From assembly GCA_946406115.1 (NCBI GenBank), contig OX291556.1, positions 10,632,501-10,696,500 of the forward strand: 64,000 bases of DNA, given 5' to 3'. The notes beneath the pieces are model-generated. The model ran no database searches. It saw nothing but the letters and a program-made list of their open reading frames with translations, and was not told the DNA's origin. This document shows, piece by piece, positions 48,997 to 61,254 of this stretch; positions within the stretch are counted from its first letter, which is position 1, and each line of letters starts with the position of its first letter. The translations under genes and the position numbers were made by a program. The DNA comes from Apoda limacodes. Its lineage: Eukaryota > Arthropoda > Insecta > Lepidoptera > Limacodidae.

Positions 48997-49468
48997 TCCG
49001 ATCCCTTTGTATTATCAGATATTGAGAAGTTAATTCGGGATACATAATTAAACGGGGTAATTAAGTAAGCCAAATCTTGGCATCTAGTGTGTTATCTTAA
49101 TTTTTCTTGCCCTTAATCTTACTAATCAGGTCCAATATTAAAATAATATAAAACACTAAATTTTTTACGTATATTTACAGATTTAGTTTAAAACTAACAT
49201 TAAAATTGAATCAATATTTATACATCCATTACACTTACAAATATCATAGTATTTCATAAAAGTTTATGCATAACATAAGACAATAACTTCTATTTTTAAA
49301 GCTTCTGAATTAGCACAGTGGCTTTTTATGTTTTTAAACTTGTAGAAGCAAAATTATTGATATCTATAGTGTATGAGGTAAATATGCCCTTCATATTTCT
49401 TGGTAGAACAGAAGATTTCCGTATACGCTGGAGTAGTCAGTAGAAGAATCAAAGCCATTTAAAAAATC

Positions 49469-49731
49469 TTAGCGCTGCATAGAGTGATTAAAACCAGGTC
49501 CATAAGGTTGTGGCATTTCATGTGGTGGCGGCGGTTGATAAGGTGGCGGTTGCGGGTAAGGTTGTGGCGGAATATAATCATGAGGTGGTGGCGGATATCC
49601 ATGTGGTGGCGGCGGCGGATGTCCATAAATCGGTGGTGGATGTATAGCTTGGCCGTAGTAATAGCAACCGGGGGTACAGTAGCCGGTTCCACAATTTGGA
49701 CCACAGGGAATTGCGTGTGGAGGTGGCATTT
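49469..49731 (-). CDS. Gene B, last exon: 86-residue Cys-motif, Pro/Tyr/His-rich protein
   Basis: Diverged paralogue of gene A. It starts at the ATG at 49729 and is again exactly 86 residues. About 20 of the first 26 positions match gene A, including Cys 9, 13, 18 and 22 and the CGTG and YG landmarks. The tail differs: it is a series of PPPPHGY/PPPPHDY-like blocks without long His runs, ending FNHSMQR. An acceptor (TTTACAG) lies two bases before the ATG, the same arrangement as in gene A, so an upstream exon with a phase-1 boundary is likely. The conserved module next to a rapidly changing proline-rich tail is typical of secreted structural proteins, but no specific family can be named. A copy is expected beyond the window in the second duplication unit. 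Confidence 0.6.
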
Positions 49732-50944
49732 CTGTAAATAGACATTATTTTTTTGAAAGGAGCTTGTTGACGAGTTGTCGAGTTATACAGTGTGATAACT
49801 TATGATAACAGAAATTGTCGCTTCTTTAGATGTTGCCATATGGAAAACATAATGGAATTTTAAACGCTAAATCGTGATTGATCCTTGAATTGTATGTGTT
49901 TTTTTTTAAGAAATTGTTATATTATAATTGTAATAATCCCTGTTGTCAGCTTATTTGCTTGCAGGTGTATTTGGGAAAGACTCAACCTTGTGACCAAGAC
50001 AAACTAGAACATTTAATTATAATTGCGGGATGTCCCGCATGTGTATTGAACGATTGTTTTTAAGTTACGATTTTTTTTTTGTTTTCTACACTTATATTAT
50101 AAAGACGAAAGAATTAGAATGCTACATTATGCCTAAGTAAGATAGGCTATATTTATCACTAGGAAAAAAAAGGGATATCTTCTAAAACTTCAATAATGTT
50201 ACTAAAGTTGTAAAAAAAATTAGCCATAAAATGTCTTTCGTCGCATGCGCTGCGGAAACTATAGATGTTAGAACAAAAAAAATATTCTACAATATTAAAG
50301 AACATATCAATATCTATAAGTTCAACTATTGTAGTTATGTCACTATAACTACTTTTTACATTTAAAAAGTTGATTGTTATAATCCTTATCCATATAAATC
50401 ATTTTGTATTCAAAACTGTTTCAATACCTGTAGATAACTTTTTGAATTATTTAAATCGGACATTCCATTCAAAAGATATAACAAATTCAAAAATGTCAAT
50501 CTAAACAAAATACTAATAGAAAACGGCCGTGATCGGCTCATAGGCGCCGAAAAAATCTTTGAGAATAAAAATAGGTTTATGGATAATAATATTAATTGTA
50601 ATTAAAAAAAAACTACTAATGTCATTCATAACGATACATTAGTTCTTTGTTTGTCCCAAAAATTTTTTTAAAAAAAGCACCCGTACCCCCCCCAGATGGG
50701 CCGCTAGTAATTGATAAAGTAAAAATCACTAATGTATAATTGACAATTTCTCACCCGAAAAACATCTACGTAAAATATTTTGAGCATTTGTATGTAAATA
50801 ATATCTTATGTTACTTTTAGAGTCATAATCTACAAGGATCCAAACTAACACAGATTTAGAGTGATTGACATAAACCCGGCGCTCGACGTAGCTTCGAACA
50901 TTCTACACATATTTGAAGACAATTCATCTTTGCACTTATATAAC

Positions 50945-51178
50945 CTAAATGGTCACGTACTGCTTTTGTTACAGAGAAACTTTCTACGGCGAACGCTTAG
51001 GCTATTGTGGAATGAGTTCTCTAGGTTGGTATGGGGTCCTTCAAGAAATAAGTGATTAGATTTTGGAAGGGTCGGCAACGCACGAGTCATGCCCCAGGTG
51101 TTGCAAGCGTCCATAGGCTACAGTGACCGCTTACCATCAGGCGGACCGCAAGCCTGTTTGCCAACTAAGTGGTATATT
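50945..51178 (+). mobile_element. Jockey LINE 3' fragment
   Basis: AATGGTCACGTACTGC, GAAACTTTCTACGGCGAACG, then KGRQRTSH-like and GVASVHRL-coding sequence and the 3' UTR to CTAAGTGGTATA match the last 230 bp of the family. It lies in the putative gene B intron, in the opposite orientation to the gene. 49,740-50,860 has no other supported feature. Confidence 0.83.
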
Positions 51179-51332
51179 TTTTTACTTTCTACTCAACTGC
51201 TCAAATACCCGTGCCTGTCTGTAGTCTTTAATTAAGTGAAAAACGATTTGCACAAATATCTAGCTAGCTACATCAAAAAATACCTCATTTTAATCAAATA
51301 CTTAATTTAAGAAGTATGTATCTAAGACTTAC

Positions 51333-51410
51333 CGATTTCTAATACAGATGATTCAATGACAACAATAATTATACACAATAATTTATGATTACTAATAAAT
51401 CGCAAGGCCT
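51333..51410 (-). other. Candidate upstream exon of gene B (weak)
   Basis: The minus strand has a consensus donor (AATCG then GTAAGT) ending at 51333, about 1.6 kb upstream of the gene B exon. In the phase that joins gene B, the frame reads HKLLCIIIVVIESSVLEI, a signal-peptide-like hydrophobic run, but again there is no in-frame ATG. KL-x-CI near the start and LEI at the end recur in the gene A candidate. A Jockey fragment (50.95-51.18 kb) would lie inside the intron. Confidence 0.25.
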
Positions 51411-51445
51411 TCCACGGTGTCCCGGCTGCGAGTGATTAACGCCCA

Positions 51446-51502
51446 ATCGATAATTACTATTTATCATTACAATCGCGCAGAACTGATAGTGCGATAACGT
51501 GA
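51446..51502 (-). promoter_or_regulatory. Possible promoter region of gene B
   Basis: The minus strand contains an AATAGTAATTATCGA block similar to the one upstream of gene A. About 35 bp further upstream there is a TCACGT hexamer (51497-51502). TCACGT with nearby GATA-type sites is known from moth follicle-cell chorion promoters. That is only a parallel, because the proteins here do not look like chorion proteins. Confidence 0.2.
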
Positions 51503-51635
51503 GTCAAGCAAGTACCTATGTATGTGACGGATGAATACGGGCACGCGTACACCGAAACTGATTTTGTCGGCCGATGGCTGACGGAACTACTTGTACGAGT
51601 AACTCGGACGTGCATTGTGCTTTCACTGTTACAGT

Positions 51636-51775
51636 TCTACAATATGGGGTTCTTCACGAAATAAGTTATTAGATTTTTGAAGGGTCGGTAACACGCGAGT
51701 GGTACCCCTGGTGTTGCAAGCGTCCATAGCGCATAAGTGTCCAAGTTTGCCACCTTAGTGGTGTAAAAAAAAAAG
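51636..51775 (+). mobile_element. Jockey LINE 3' fragment with short poly-A
   Basis: ATGGGGTTCTTCACGAAATA, GAAGGGTCGGTAACACGCG and CCACCTTAGTGGTGTAAAAA give the last 130 bp of the family, with an internal deletion of the TACGGTGACCGCTTACC segment. 51,780-52,310 shows nothing further. Confidence 0.8.
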
Positions 51776-52699
51776 ATGTTATTGGACTTTAATGGTCTTC
51801 TGTAGTTGACTGTGCGGCTTGACAGAGTGAAGACGCGTTTTTAAAATGGAGGATTCCGAAGAAATGTATCTTTTAGAAATTAGATTATTGTATTTTTTTG
51901 AATGTTTATCCCACAGAGTTGGTCTATTATTCCTTAAAACAACTATTTTTTTTTTTAACAACCATAGTTGTAACATGTTTAAGTAGAAAAGAAAACTGAC
52001 AGAAACACAACAGAACACAGACAGAATGATTAAATCAAACTATAAATTCACTCAATTTGCACTGTAGTCGCCGCCAGACGAATAGTTGGGCAAGTTCCCT
52101 TGAAAACTGGCATCAAATAAACTAAAGGGAAATAAAACATTTTATATGCTACGCTTTACTATAGAGCTTTATGTAGTAAGTAAGTACTTCTTCTGAAAGT
52201 TGGACAGTTTCTGCTTAAAAATACCCAAATTACTTTGATCAAAACTTGGCCTTCGTTTCAGCTCTTTTAGCATAAAATCATATTAGTCACTAAAGTTTTC
52301 CTTTCCAGAACATACATACATACATACATACATACATAACATCACGCCTGTTTCCCAGAGGGGTAGGCAGAGACCAAAGACTGCCACTTGCTACGATCCT
52401 GGCATACCTCTCTTGCCTCATCTATACGCATCAATGCTTCTTACATTTTCTACGGTTCCGAGTACTCCTGACCTGGCCTTTTCTGAGAACGTACTAAATT
52501 TGATCTACATACGCTTGCCGAGGTGTACCTCTACCGACCCTACCAATTGCTTCAGATTCATAAATCTGTTCCGTGCATCTATTTTCGTTCATTCTTTCAA
52601 CATGTCCAAACCACCTTAACATACCTTTCTCAATCTTTGTCACTACACTTTCTTTCACACCGCAACGCTCTCGTAGCACATTATTTTTTATCCTGTCAT

Positions 52700-53059
52700 T
52701 TAGAGTGCTCTCATGTCCACGGCATTAATTCTACTTTCGTGCTTGTATTGCCCTACCCAACATTTACTTCCATACATCAGTGTTGAAACCAACACACCCT
52801 CATGTAAAGCCAAACGTGCCTTTTCCGTCAATTTTTTACTGCTCATAAAGGTGTGCATCGCCCCATTTACCTGATTTCCCGCGTTTACTCTTCTTTCAAT
52901 GTCACCTTCACATTCTCCGTCTCTAGTAAACAAAAAACCTAAGTATACGAATTCTGGCACTTGTTCTACTTTCTTCCCTTCTACCGTAATATTGCACTCT
53001 GTTACAGTATCATTCCTTTCAAAAACCATAACTTTCGTTTTATTTACCTTAACATTCAT
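52700..53059 (-). pseudogene. C-terminal region of the YGDD-type LINE
   Basis: The frame reads NVKVNKTKVMVFERN, then YLGFLFTRDG, then STLMYGSKCWVGQYKHE and ESRINAVDMRAL. These are blocks found downstream of the catalytic centre in this LINE type. It continues after a frameshift into 52679-52494 (RERCGVKESVVTKIEKGMLR). Confidence 0.85.
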
Positions 53060-53235
53060 TCCATTCTTTTTAAATGACTAATACATAATCGTTACCATTT
53101 TCTGTAACTCCTCTGCTGCCGATGAAAGAATGACCTGATCATCGCCATAGAGGAGGCACTTGATTAGTAACTCATTCATTTTTATACCACATTCTTCTGG
53201 ACAATGCTGACCATAACTCATTCCTCTTCACTCTA

Positions 53236-53682
53236 TCATAGGCTTTTTCCAGGTCCACGAAAGCGCAGTAGACTTTTTGGCTTTTTGCCAAACATTTTTC
53301 TACTACGTTTCGCAAGGAAAATACCTGATCCATGCACCCCGCAACCCATTCCTTTTCTAAATCCTGCTTGCACATTCCATATTTTACCTAACGATTCTTC
53401 CCTAACTCTATCAATCAAAATTTTCGCATATAATTTACCAACGACGCTGAGGAGACTTATCCCTCGGTAGTTTTTGCAATCTTGCTGCGACCCTTTTCCT
53501 TTATATAATGGTACGATTACGGCTTTGCACCAGTCTTTAGGCACATTACCGCTCCTCCAACAAAGGTTAAAAAGGCGGTGCAGCTGACTCACAACTACTC
53601 CCTGACCTGCTTTTAGCATCTCAGTATGAATCCTGTCAATTCCAGCTGCCTTTCCTGATTTCATACCCTTCAATGCTTTCAC
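53236..53682 (-). pseudogene. RT fingers/palm fragment of the YGDD-type LINE
   Basis: This is the longest unbroken piece of the reverse transcriptase. It contains the K-SGKAAGID motif, a WRSGNVPKDWCKAVIVPLYKG block and the FRKGMGC motif, then shifts frame. The next piece (53375-53172) reads CAFVDLEKAYDRV, the first catalytic Asp region. It is part of the element at 52312-54170 and not a host gene. Confidence 0.85.
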
Positions 53683-56542
53683 TATCTCTTCTATGCTTAA
53701 TTTCCCTGTTCATCTATGAATCCACTAGTATCAACCGTTAGTAATTGTGCATCGTCTTTTTCAAACTTTTCCATACTTTCAGCACACATTCTTCTCCTTT
53801 TACAATACTGCCATCCTGATCTCTTATTGAGTTCAGTTCAGAGGTTCCGGATGTTCCTCGAGCTGCTCTAACGGACTTCTAGATAACTTTTTTATTTTTC
53901 TGGAAATCATGAGATAACAGTATGTCAAAATCATCTTTCTCTTCCTCTTTCTTTCGGTTAACAACTTCTTTCACTATACCGTTTAGTTTCTTAGATTCTT
54001 TTCGAGCCTTTTTCACTTCTTCATTCGTTGCTTTTGCATTCTATCGTCACCTTTAGCAGACAACCAATCCTTCCATGTTTTTTTCTTTGCACACACTGCT
54101 TTTTGTACTTCATCATCCCACCACACATATTTAACCTTTTTTACATTTCCTCTTTTAGCAACTCACAAAGGTTATTAGCTTAATATGTATTTCGTTAGTT
54201 AAGTTTTGAAAGTCACAGACCGGGCTAGGTATATGAATAAAAATATGGGATTGTTTTACAAAATATGTGTGTATTTTTTACATGACATTTTGATACACAA
54301 TAAAATATATTAGCAAAAAACAATTTATTTTTAAATATTACGCTTTTAGAAGAGTTATTTACCTTAAAGACTGATGACGCTTTCTATGTATTTTAAAGCG
54401 AAATATTTCAATATAAACTTTTTTTGTAAATGCTGTTTTGTACAGAAAGAATTATTTTCTATAGGTCCCAAAAAGTTCATCAATTTAGACATACATTGAT
54501 GTGACTTATTAGAAAGTTTATACTCCTCCGAAATACTACGTTCGAAAACAATTTTGAAATCTATACACCTATGTTCCCTGCCCAACCATTGGGGTCCGAC
54601 TTGCACCTGACCATAGAGGAAAGAATTTGAAGTATGAATCTTTACAAAATTTTTACAAGATTTTGATTTACTTTGGCAAAATTTTGCATATGCGTATTTC
54701 TGTGTGTAATAAAATATTTATAATTATTAGTAGATATATGTGTATTTATTTTGTACCCTAAGGACACGAGTTATTCTCTGATTAGTCGTATTGCTTTTGT
54801 TTGTTAGATACTTACCCATGACCTTCTAGTCATTTGATTCTACAAACTTACTGATTGACACCATATATACTATGATTATTACATCTGGAAAACTTACTTT
54901 TGCAGGTCAATTATTTTACTCAACGCTTTGTTGGTTGTATAGGAAACTTTCAGTTTCATTGTAATTGTAGATGTTTTATAACTATAAATAGTCTATTTAT
55001 AGGGGTAAGGAGGTTTATTGAGACGCTTTCCCACTTTGGTATCTTGATGATAAGTATACCTACTCAATCTCATTATAGTAAGATCTAAGCCCGGTAAACT
55101 TTGATTCGTTGTAGCCCACTTTACCCCGCTGTCCTCTTTGCCTACTCTTTTAACAAACAAACTGCGGCTAAATTAATGAAATACACCATTCTTTTAAAAC
55201 AATTCGTGCGATATTCACTGCAAAATGGATCGACTAATTTAGAAACTTTACGTCGCGGATATACAACAACTTACAAAAGTTTTATCGCAATCGAAAGAAT
55301 GAATAAAATATATAGGTTACAAACAAACAAACAAAGACATAATTTCTTATACATATAAATGGGAGGTATGATCATATTTATTCAAATTTAGGAAGATAAT
55401 TTTATTATAAGTCTGCTAACGGGACATTATCCAAGACTCCATCAAAATTCAATTTAGTAAAAAGTACCTTCGCTGAGTAAAGTCCCTACAGCGCGACTGC
55501 GGAAGTAGGGGAGCTCGTCGACAAACATAGAAAGGTATCTTGTTTTAAACCTTATACAGCAAAATTATCGGTAAAATTATTTTTATTATAAGTGCCAAAT
55601 GCAATTTTATATTTTGCAAGCACAAAACAAGTTTAAAACCATACCAATAAAGAAAAATCTTCTTGCGAAGTACGTAATGTCGATGACCCCATCAACGAAA
55701 AATATTTTCAGGCTAGATAGGGTGGATAGATAGATCCCTGGGGATCGAGGAGTATGCAGTATACTTATTTGAAAAACTTTTGCATTTCTTCTTACACGAA
55801 TGTTTAAGTCATTTTGGTTTTTTTTGGCGAAAGTTATATTATGTAGACTTTGGGTTATTGCCCAGGTCATCTTGTTGATACCCAAGTAATATATCAAACT
55901 TAAGACAAGCTATTCCTTCTAATCATAAATGTGTGTATTGTTTGCAAATGAGGTCGCAGTTGACGCATAAATGTTTGAGAGACTACGCGTATGGTTGAGG
56001 ATCGCGCGTTTTGATGTCGGTCAAGTAACCGACACAGCTCAAAAAATCATGAATGCAATTAAAACTTTACTTATTTACTAGCAAATGTCGTCCTGCATTT
56101 GTGTGTTCGCTGATTCGTGCGAATAATAGTGACCAGCATAACATGGCCCATTAATAAGATCATAAAACCAAGGAAATAAAGACTAAATAACTTTTTATTT
56201 ATATTTATGTATTCCGATGCGTTACTAATTCTTAAAATCGATTTTAGTAACATCTAAAATTTTACACAAGAATATACCGTAGAAAACCGCTTACGGGAAA
56301 AGTTTTAAATATTGTACTTTTGAACTTCTAATGACGCAAGTTGTCATATTTTTTAAAAATAAGTATTCTGATTTCAATCCTGAAACCTACCCTTCTATCA
56401 TAACTTTGTAACAAATGGTATGCGACTTTTCATAATTGACTCTATCTTTCTAGTCACAAACAGACGGACAAACGCCGAAATGATTTTTAAACGTATGATT
56501 AGTATGTAAATTACTATCTTCTGTCATATTGTAATAATAAAC

Positions 56543-57028
56543 GTTGTGCGAGGACAGCGCACGGGTTATGTCGGACTCTCACTGACTAAGAGCGAAGGTG
56601 TTTCTTATCGTGCGAAGCCACGGCTTTTCAGCGAGGCCATGGAAACTCTTGAATGCGTCCGCGACTCCGTCAGCAGCGTTACCTCTACGTCTCCGGTGGC
56701 GGCACGATCAGTTGCATTCCACATCCGTAACAGTGCCGTGCGGGGCACACATCTCTCTCCTTTGACCCCATCCCTATCGTGGGTGGTGGCTTCCCCGAGC
56801 CTCCTACCCGGGGCCACTGCATTAGAGTGGCAACGAAATACTAAAACAGCTCTTCCACCGCGGCCCCACCTCAGCGTGATAGAAAGGAACCCAGACACCT
56901 AGGTGGTAGGCCCCACTTCCCAAGTGAGGCCTACCACCTAGCCGTAACCGGCCTCCGCATGCAAACGGGCCCAGGCCTTGGGCTCATAGGAGCGATCCTT
57001 CAGTCCAGGTTATTAGCCATTGGTGAGC
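56543..57028. other. GC-rich block with terminal hairpin (copy 2)
   Basis: Copy of 42055-42540 in the second duplication unit, with one base change noticed (56839). Hairpin at 56899-56941. Confidence 0.45.
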
Positions 57029-57919
57029 AATTAGAGACAAATTACTCGACCTATGCCAGGTACACCAGCTATTTGACGTTATTTGACTTTAATTTCTTTA
57101 AAACCCTGTTTTAAGCAAGACCAATAAGTTGTTATTAATAATATCAAGTAAAATACTGTAAATGTCATTTTGCCTTGATATATCAATCTACAGGAATTTG
57201 CAAATATTATGTTTCCGTTGACAAGCGATTGCACTTCTGATATTCTTTTCCTAGAAATCAACATTGCGAACCGTTAGGAAAGTACAAGAAATGGATACTT
57301 TGATGATTCCACTTTCGAAAATTTCAATAAAAATATTTTAGACATAGACAACATTACAACACAGACACTAACAAGGCAAGCATCTACAAAATATTGGTGG
57401 CTGCACACTAAACGGAACACAAAACAGATACGAACAGGTAACTACAATATAGGAGCAGCGCTACACAGTGTCGAGCGATGCTATGTCAGAAAAGGACCCG
57501 CGACTCAGCATTTACTGGGGTAAGGGTAAGGGCTATTTTCAGCGAGGCTCTAAGACAGACACGAATTCAGTAAGGTGACAGGCAAGGTGTAATCTAAATT
57601 TGAACATAAGATAATTAGTTGTACATTGTTTTTCACATATTGACAAATCGTAAAAAATAATGGGTATTATGTGTATGGTTATATATGTAAGATTAGATTT
57701 TGACTTTGGCTTTGATTGTTCTCAATTCCTTTTAAATACTTACTGATTTTTATTGCTCGTGCACAAAGATACGTTTATTTAAAAAAAATGTAGTTAGTGT
57801 TTTAATATTGTTTTAATAAAAACAAATGTATAATATATATTGCAAAATCGTTACAGATCTAAACTTAACTATTCATAGCTGCATCACAGTATAAAAATAT
57901 TATTGCAGTCTTCTATTCA

Positions 57920-58182
57920 TCACCACCAGCGTGGTGGTGGAGGTCCATGTTGGTGGTGATGGTGTGGTGGTGGCGGAGGACCGTGATGATGATGTGGTGG
58001 CGGTGGGGGTGGATGATGATGATGTGGCGGTGGCGGCGGATAATGATGTGGGGGGTGATGGTGATGATGGTGATGTGGCGGTGGTGGAGGATGCATCCCA
58101 CGTCCGTAGTGGTAACAATGAGGGGCGCAGAAACCAGTTCCGCAGTGTGGGCCGCAAGGCAGCGCGTGTGGTGGTGGCATAG
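57920..58182 (-). CDS. Gene A2: duplicate of the 86-residue Cys-motif Pro/His-rich exon
   Basis: This exon is the copy of gene A carried by the 14.5-kb tandem duplication (offset 14,488). The translated protein is identical to gene A: same four-cysteine module, same His runs, same RWW end. The acceptor and the two bases before the ATG (58180) are also preserved. I saw no disabling change, so the duplication may simply double the dose of gene A. If the duplication is an assembly artefact, this is the same gene as A or its allele. Confidence 0.58.
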
Positions 58183-59473
58183 CTGTAATTAAGAACATAC
58201 AAACTTGGTTAATGTCAAGGTTATAATAAATCATTGATGTTAAGAGTTTTGTTGTTTAGAACATTATCTACTAGCCATAAGTAAACTAATATACCTATTT
58301 TAACTCTTATCCAAGAGAATTATTCAATCCTACAACTAACGGCTATTCCTATGTAGCTAATACATTGAAAATATTTTGGAATAGTCTAGACAAAAAAGGT
58401 GAGCTGGTTACTAGACAAAATATCGGCTTCCTAATATTTAGAATTTAGCAACGCGAAATTTATGTTGAATTAACTCAGAGTTAAACTTCTCATTTCTTAT
58501 TCTAATTTCCTTTTAGTACATATTTATACGTTTATAATGTTCAGTTCCGCTATGACGCTCTGTCGATACAAAGCCGCAATCGACTAGTTTGGTAAACATG
58601 AATAAAATCACACAAATATGAATAACTATTAAGTTATTACATTAGATTAAAGATTCTCACCTTGTCTTATTTCCAATATAACAAATTCTAATATGTCACT
58701 ATTTTTAGAAATGCACTTCAATTTGAAAAATTCGGTTTACGTTTATGGTTCGATGGTTTATCTATTAATGATAAGCGTCCGAACGTAAAGGCTTATTTAT
58801 CGCCTTTGTACAAACATTGTGTTTCCAGAATTGGCTAATCTTCACATATCAGTCGATAACATACGTAGGTACGTTAAAAGTGATAAAACCTTAGGCATGA
58901 CTTATTGTTTTCGACAGGGAGTTTTTGTTTTTATTTTATGAGTCATTTGGTTTTTCACGAACAAGGTCACCTTTATCCGTCTCTAAAATGTAAGTGAAGG
59001 TAGAACGCACAACGAGAATGGACCGAGAAAAGGAGGGAGGTGCATCCCTGGCGCACGTGGATGTGGATGATGTTTTCCGGCTTCCGTAAATACTACTGAA
59101 TCGTTTTGGAGGATTTGCAAGGTAAGTTATCATCTTATTATTTTAAATAGTTATAAGTCCAGATTTAAGTCTTATTTTATTCGACATAAATGTATTTATT
59201 ATTTGCTTAGCTTAACTTAAAATAAAACCCGCTTAGCTTATATTGTAGGTTCACGTATTTATTGTACAGAGCGGTACATTACAACTTCCGCATGTCAATT
59301 ATGGTTTGGATACCGTTAGAGCTATTGTGAAAATACATTTTACTCGCTAAATCGAATTTGGTCCAATTTGACACGAGTTTAGTGAGCAATGGTAGAAAAT
59401 AGCCTTGCGTGCCGTAAAACTTAGAATCGCTCAACGTATTATTCACAGAAGCGGAAGAACGTAATATACATAA

Positions 59474-60259
59474 AGAAAGGCAAAGTCTTTTTTCAGAATT
59501 AAAAACTAAATACCACGTTTGAGTATGGTAACGTCAACAATTCTGATGGTTCGTCTTTGAACCGAGTAAAGGCACCTACTGAGGGAAACACTCTTAATGG
59601 CGTTAGACCTATGACTTATAAAGCAGCAATTTTTACGCTCTCTATCAACACCAAGTTCTTAAACGCCAGATTTCACTTATCTTCTAAACGAAGCTGAAAC
59701 TCAAGTTCGTTAGAGATATCGACGCCAAGGATCCTAATACTTCGGAAATTAGCTTAAGAAGTTTCCTGAAATTGTGAATCCCCAATGAACACGCAGACTT
59801 GTGACCTGTGTGTGTTTTATTTAGACTTGGTTTCTTTGATCTCCAGTCCCCACTTGAAGACATTGGACAAAGTGTTCTCGATTTTATATAAATGGCTTGT
59901 TTAACTTATTTCCACAATGGAAAATGCGATGTTTGTACTGTAACAAGCATTTCTATTTCTGTCGTCCTCATAGAAATGTATGCCAACGATAAATAGCATA
60001 TGATAAACAACATTGGAGATAGCACAGAACCTTGTGGGGCACCAGAGTCAGATATCTTTGCTTTTAGAGCATCTTCCTACTGTTAATTGCGGCTCTTTTG
60101 AATTTATCTTCTAGACATAAAGCTTACCATCCATTTGCACAACTGCGGTTCGAAAAATGTCGACTCCGATGAAAGACCTCGCAGTTCTAGTGATTATATA
60201 CGATGACAACACCTTACTTAACACATAAAGGGCCATCGGTGTGTGAGCTCCACTTTATA
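59474..60259 (-). pseudogene. Decayed Jockey reverse transcriptase, antisense (copy 2)
   Basis: Duplicate of 44985-45770 in the second unit, with a single base change noticed (59974). Confidence 0.78.
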
Positions 60260-60654
60260 GTAATTAAAATGTAAACAAAATAAACCTCTAAAGCAGACAG
60301 AGAATTGAGCTAAGTGTTTTAACTGGTGTCCGATCAAAACAGGTTTTCCAGCCGAAACTGAAATTTTTGCCTCAGTTTATCTCAGGTCTCAGTTTTGGCC
60401 GAAACCTAAACCGAAACTTAATTGAACATGTTTAAAATTTCTACTGTATACTGAATTCTGGAGTACACATTTATTTGCACATGCATACCAAATAATTAAA
60501 GGGTATCAAATAAAAAAAAATACAAATATGTATATTATATTTAAAGGAATTGACATATTTAAAGGAATGCAAAAAAGTTTAATTAAGATAAATTATTTCG
60601 TACTAACCCTACTTACCAGTATTATGTAATTTGAAGAAAGAACAGGTTTGAAGG

Positions 60655-60890
60655 TCGTAGTCCAAGTTTTGGTGTAGCCAGCACACTCGTCTGACCTAAA
60701 TCCGATAGAACATGTTTGGGACAAACTGGGAAAACAAATTTTTATAAAGAAATCCAGCATCAGCTATTCTAAGGAACCTCAAAACAGGATTGGTTTAAGA
60801 ATAGAACCTTATGTCTCAAAGTTTCATTGATAAAAATTATGCCCAGACGGATGCAGGCAGTTTTGACAGCAAGAGGATACAGTACATGAT
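60655..60890 (+). pseudogene. Tc1/mariner-like transposase C-terminal remnant (copy 2)
   Basis: Duplicate of 46165-46400, with the same stop codon before PAHSS. The defect therefore predates the segmental duplication. Confidence 0.8.
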
Positions 60891-61254
60891 GAACAGTGTT
60901 TAGAACAATATTCAGTTTTTATTATGTTAGGTCAAAACTCCTTACAATTTAAGTTACTGAGTTTACTGCCTCTACTTACTTTTCTTTTTCGTTAAGTTTA
61001 ATTGTTTTTCATATTAATTTATGCGTTCTCCTAAATATGTCCACGGGTGTATGTTACATACTTAATTATGAATTTATACACTATATTATTATACTTTTAA
61101 GAATTTATCATACTGTAAATACGCACACCATAAGTACATTTGAAAAAAATAATTATTGTTTTTTTTAATTTTATTTCACCAGGTATTTTATGATTTACAT
61201 ATAGGAAATATTTTTTTTATTTGAAACTACTTTTAAACGTATACTTGGCGCGAA

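Larger units (their letters stand above)
39683..54170. repeat. Tandem segmental duplication, copy 1 (14,488-bp unit)
   Basis: The sequence starting at 39683 recurs from 54171 in the same orientation. The matching part runs at least to 49087, where the second copy reaches the window edge. The preceding bases differ (TCATGC before copy 1, ACAAAG before copy 2), which fixes the left breakpoint. The simplest reading is a head-to-tail unit of 14,488 bp ending at 54170. The unit holds gene A, gene B, a GC-rich block with a hairpin, an antisense Jockey remnant, a Tc1-like remnant, a TIR element and, at its end, a minus-strand LINE. 39,690-42,050 and 42,540-43,280 show no gene I can support. Confidence 0.93.
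52312..54170 (-). mobile_element. Degenerate non-LTR retrotransposon, YGDD type, 3' (TATG)n tail
   Basis: A second LINE type, clearly different from the Jockey family. On the minus strand the order is: a VWWDDEVQKAV-type linker (about 54140), RT fingers (KSGKAAGIDRIHTEMLKAG at about 53660, then NYRGISLLSVVGKLYAKIL), catalytic YGDD (about 53140), a YLGFLFTRDGECEGDIERRV block and the C-terminal RWFGHVERM motif (about 52620). The 3' end is GGCGTGATGTTATG followed by a TATG microsatellite (52312-52338 on plus). Frameshifts separate the pieces (53682-53236, 53059-52700, 52679-52494), so it is inactive. The clade is probably RTE-like, but I am not sure. Its 5' side stops exactly at the segmental duplication junction. 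Confidence 0.85.
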
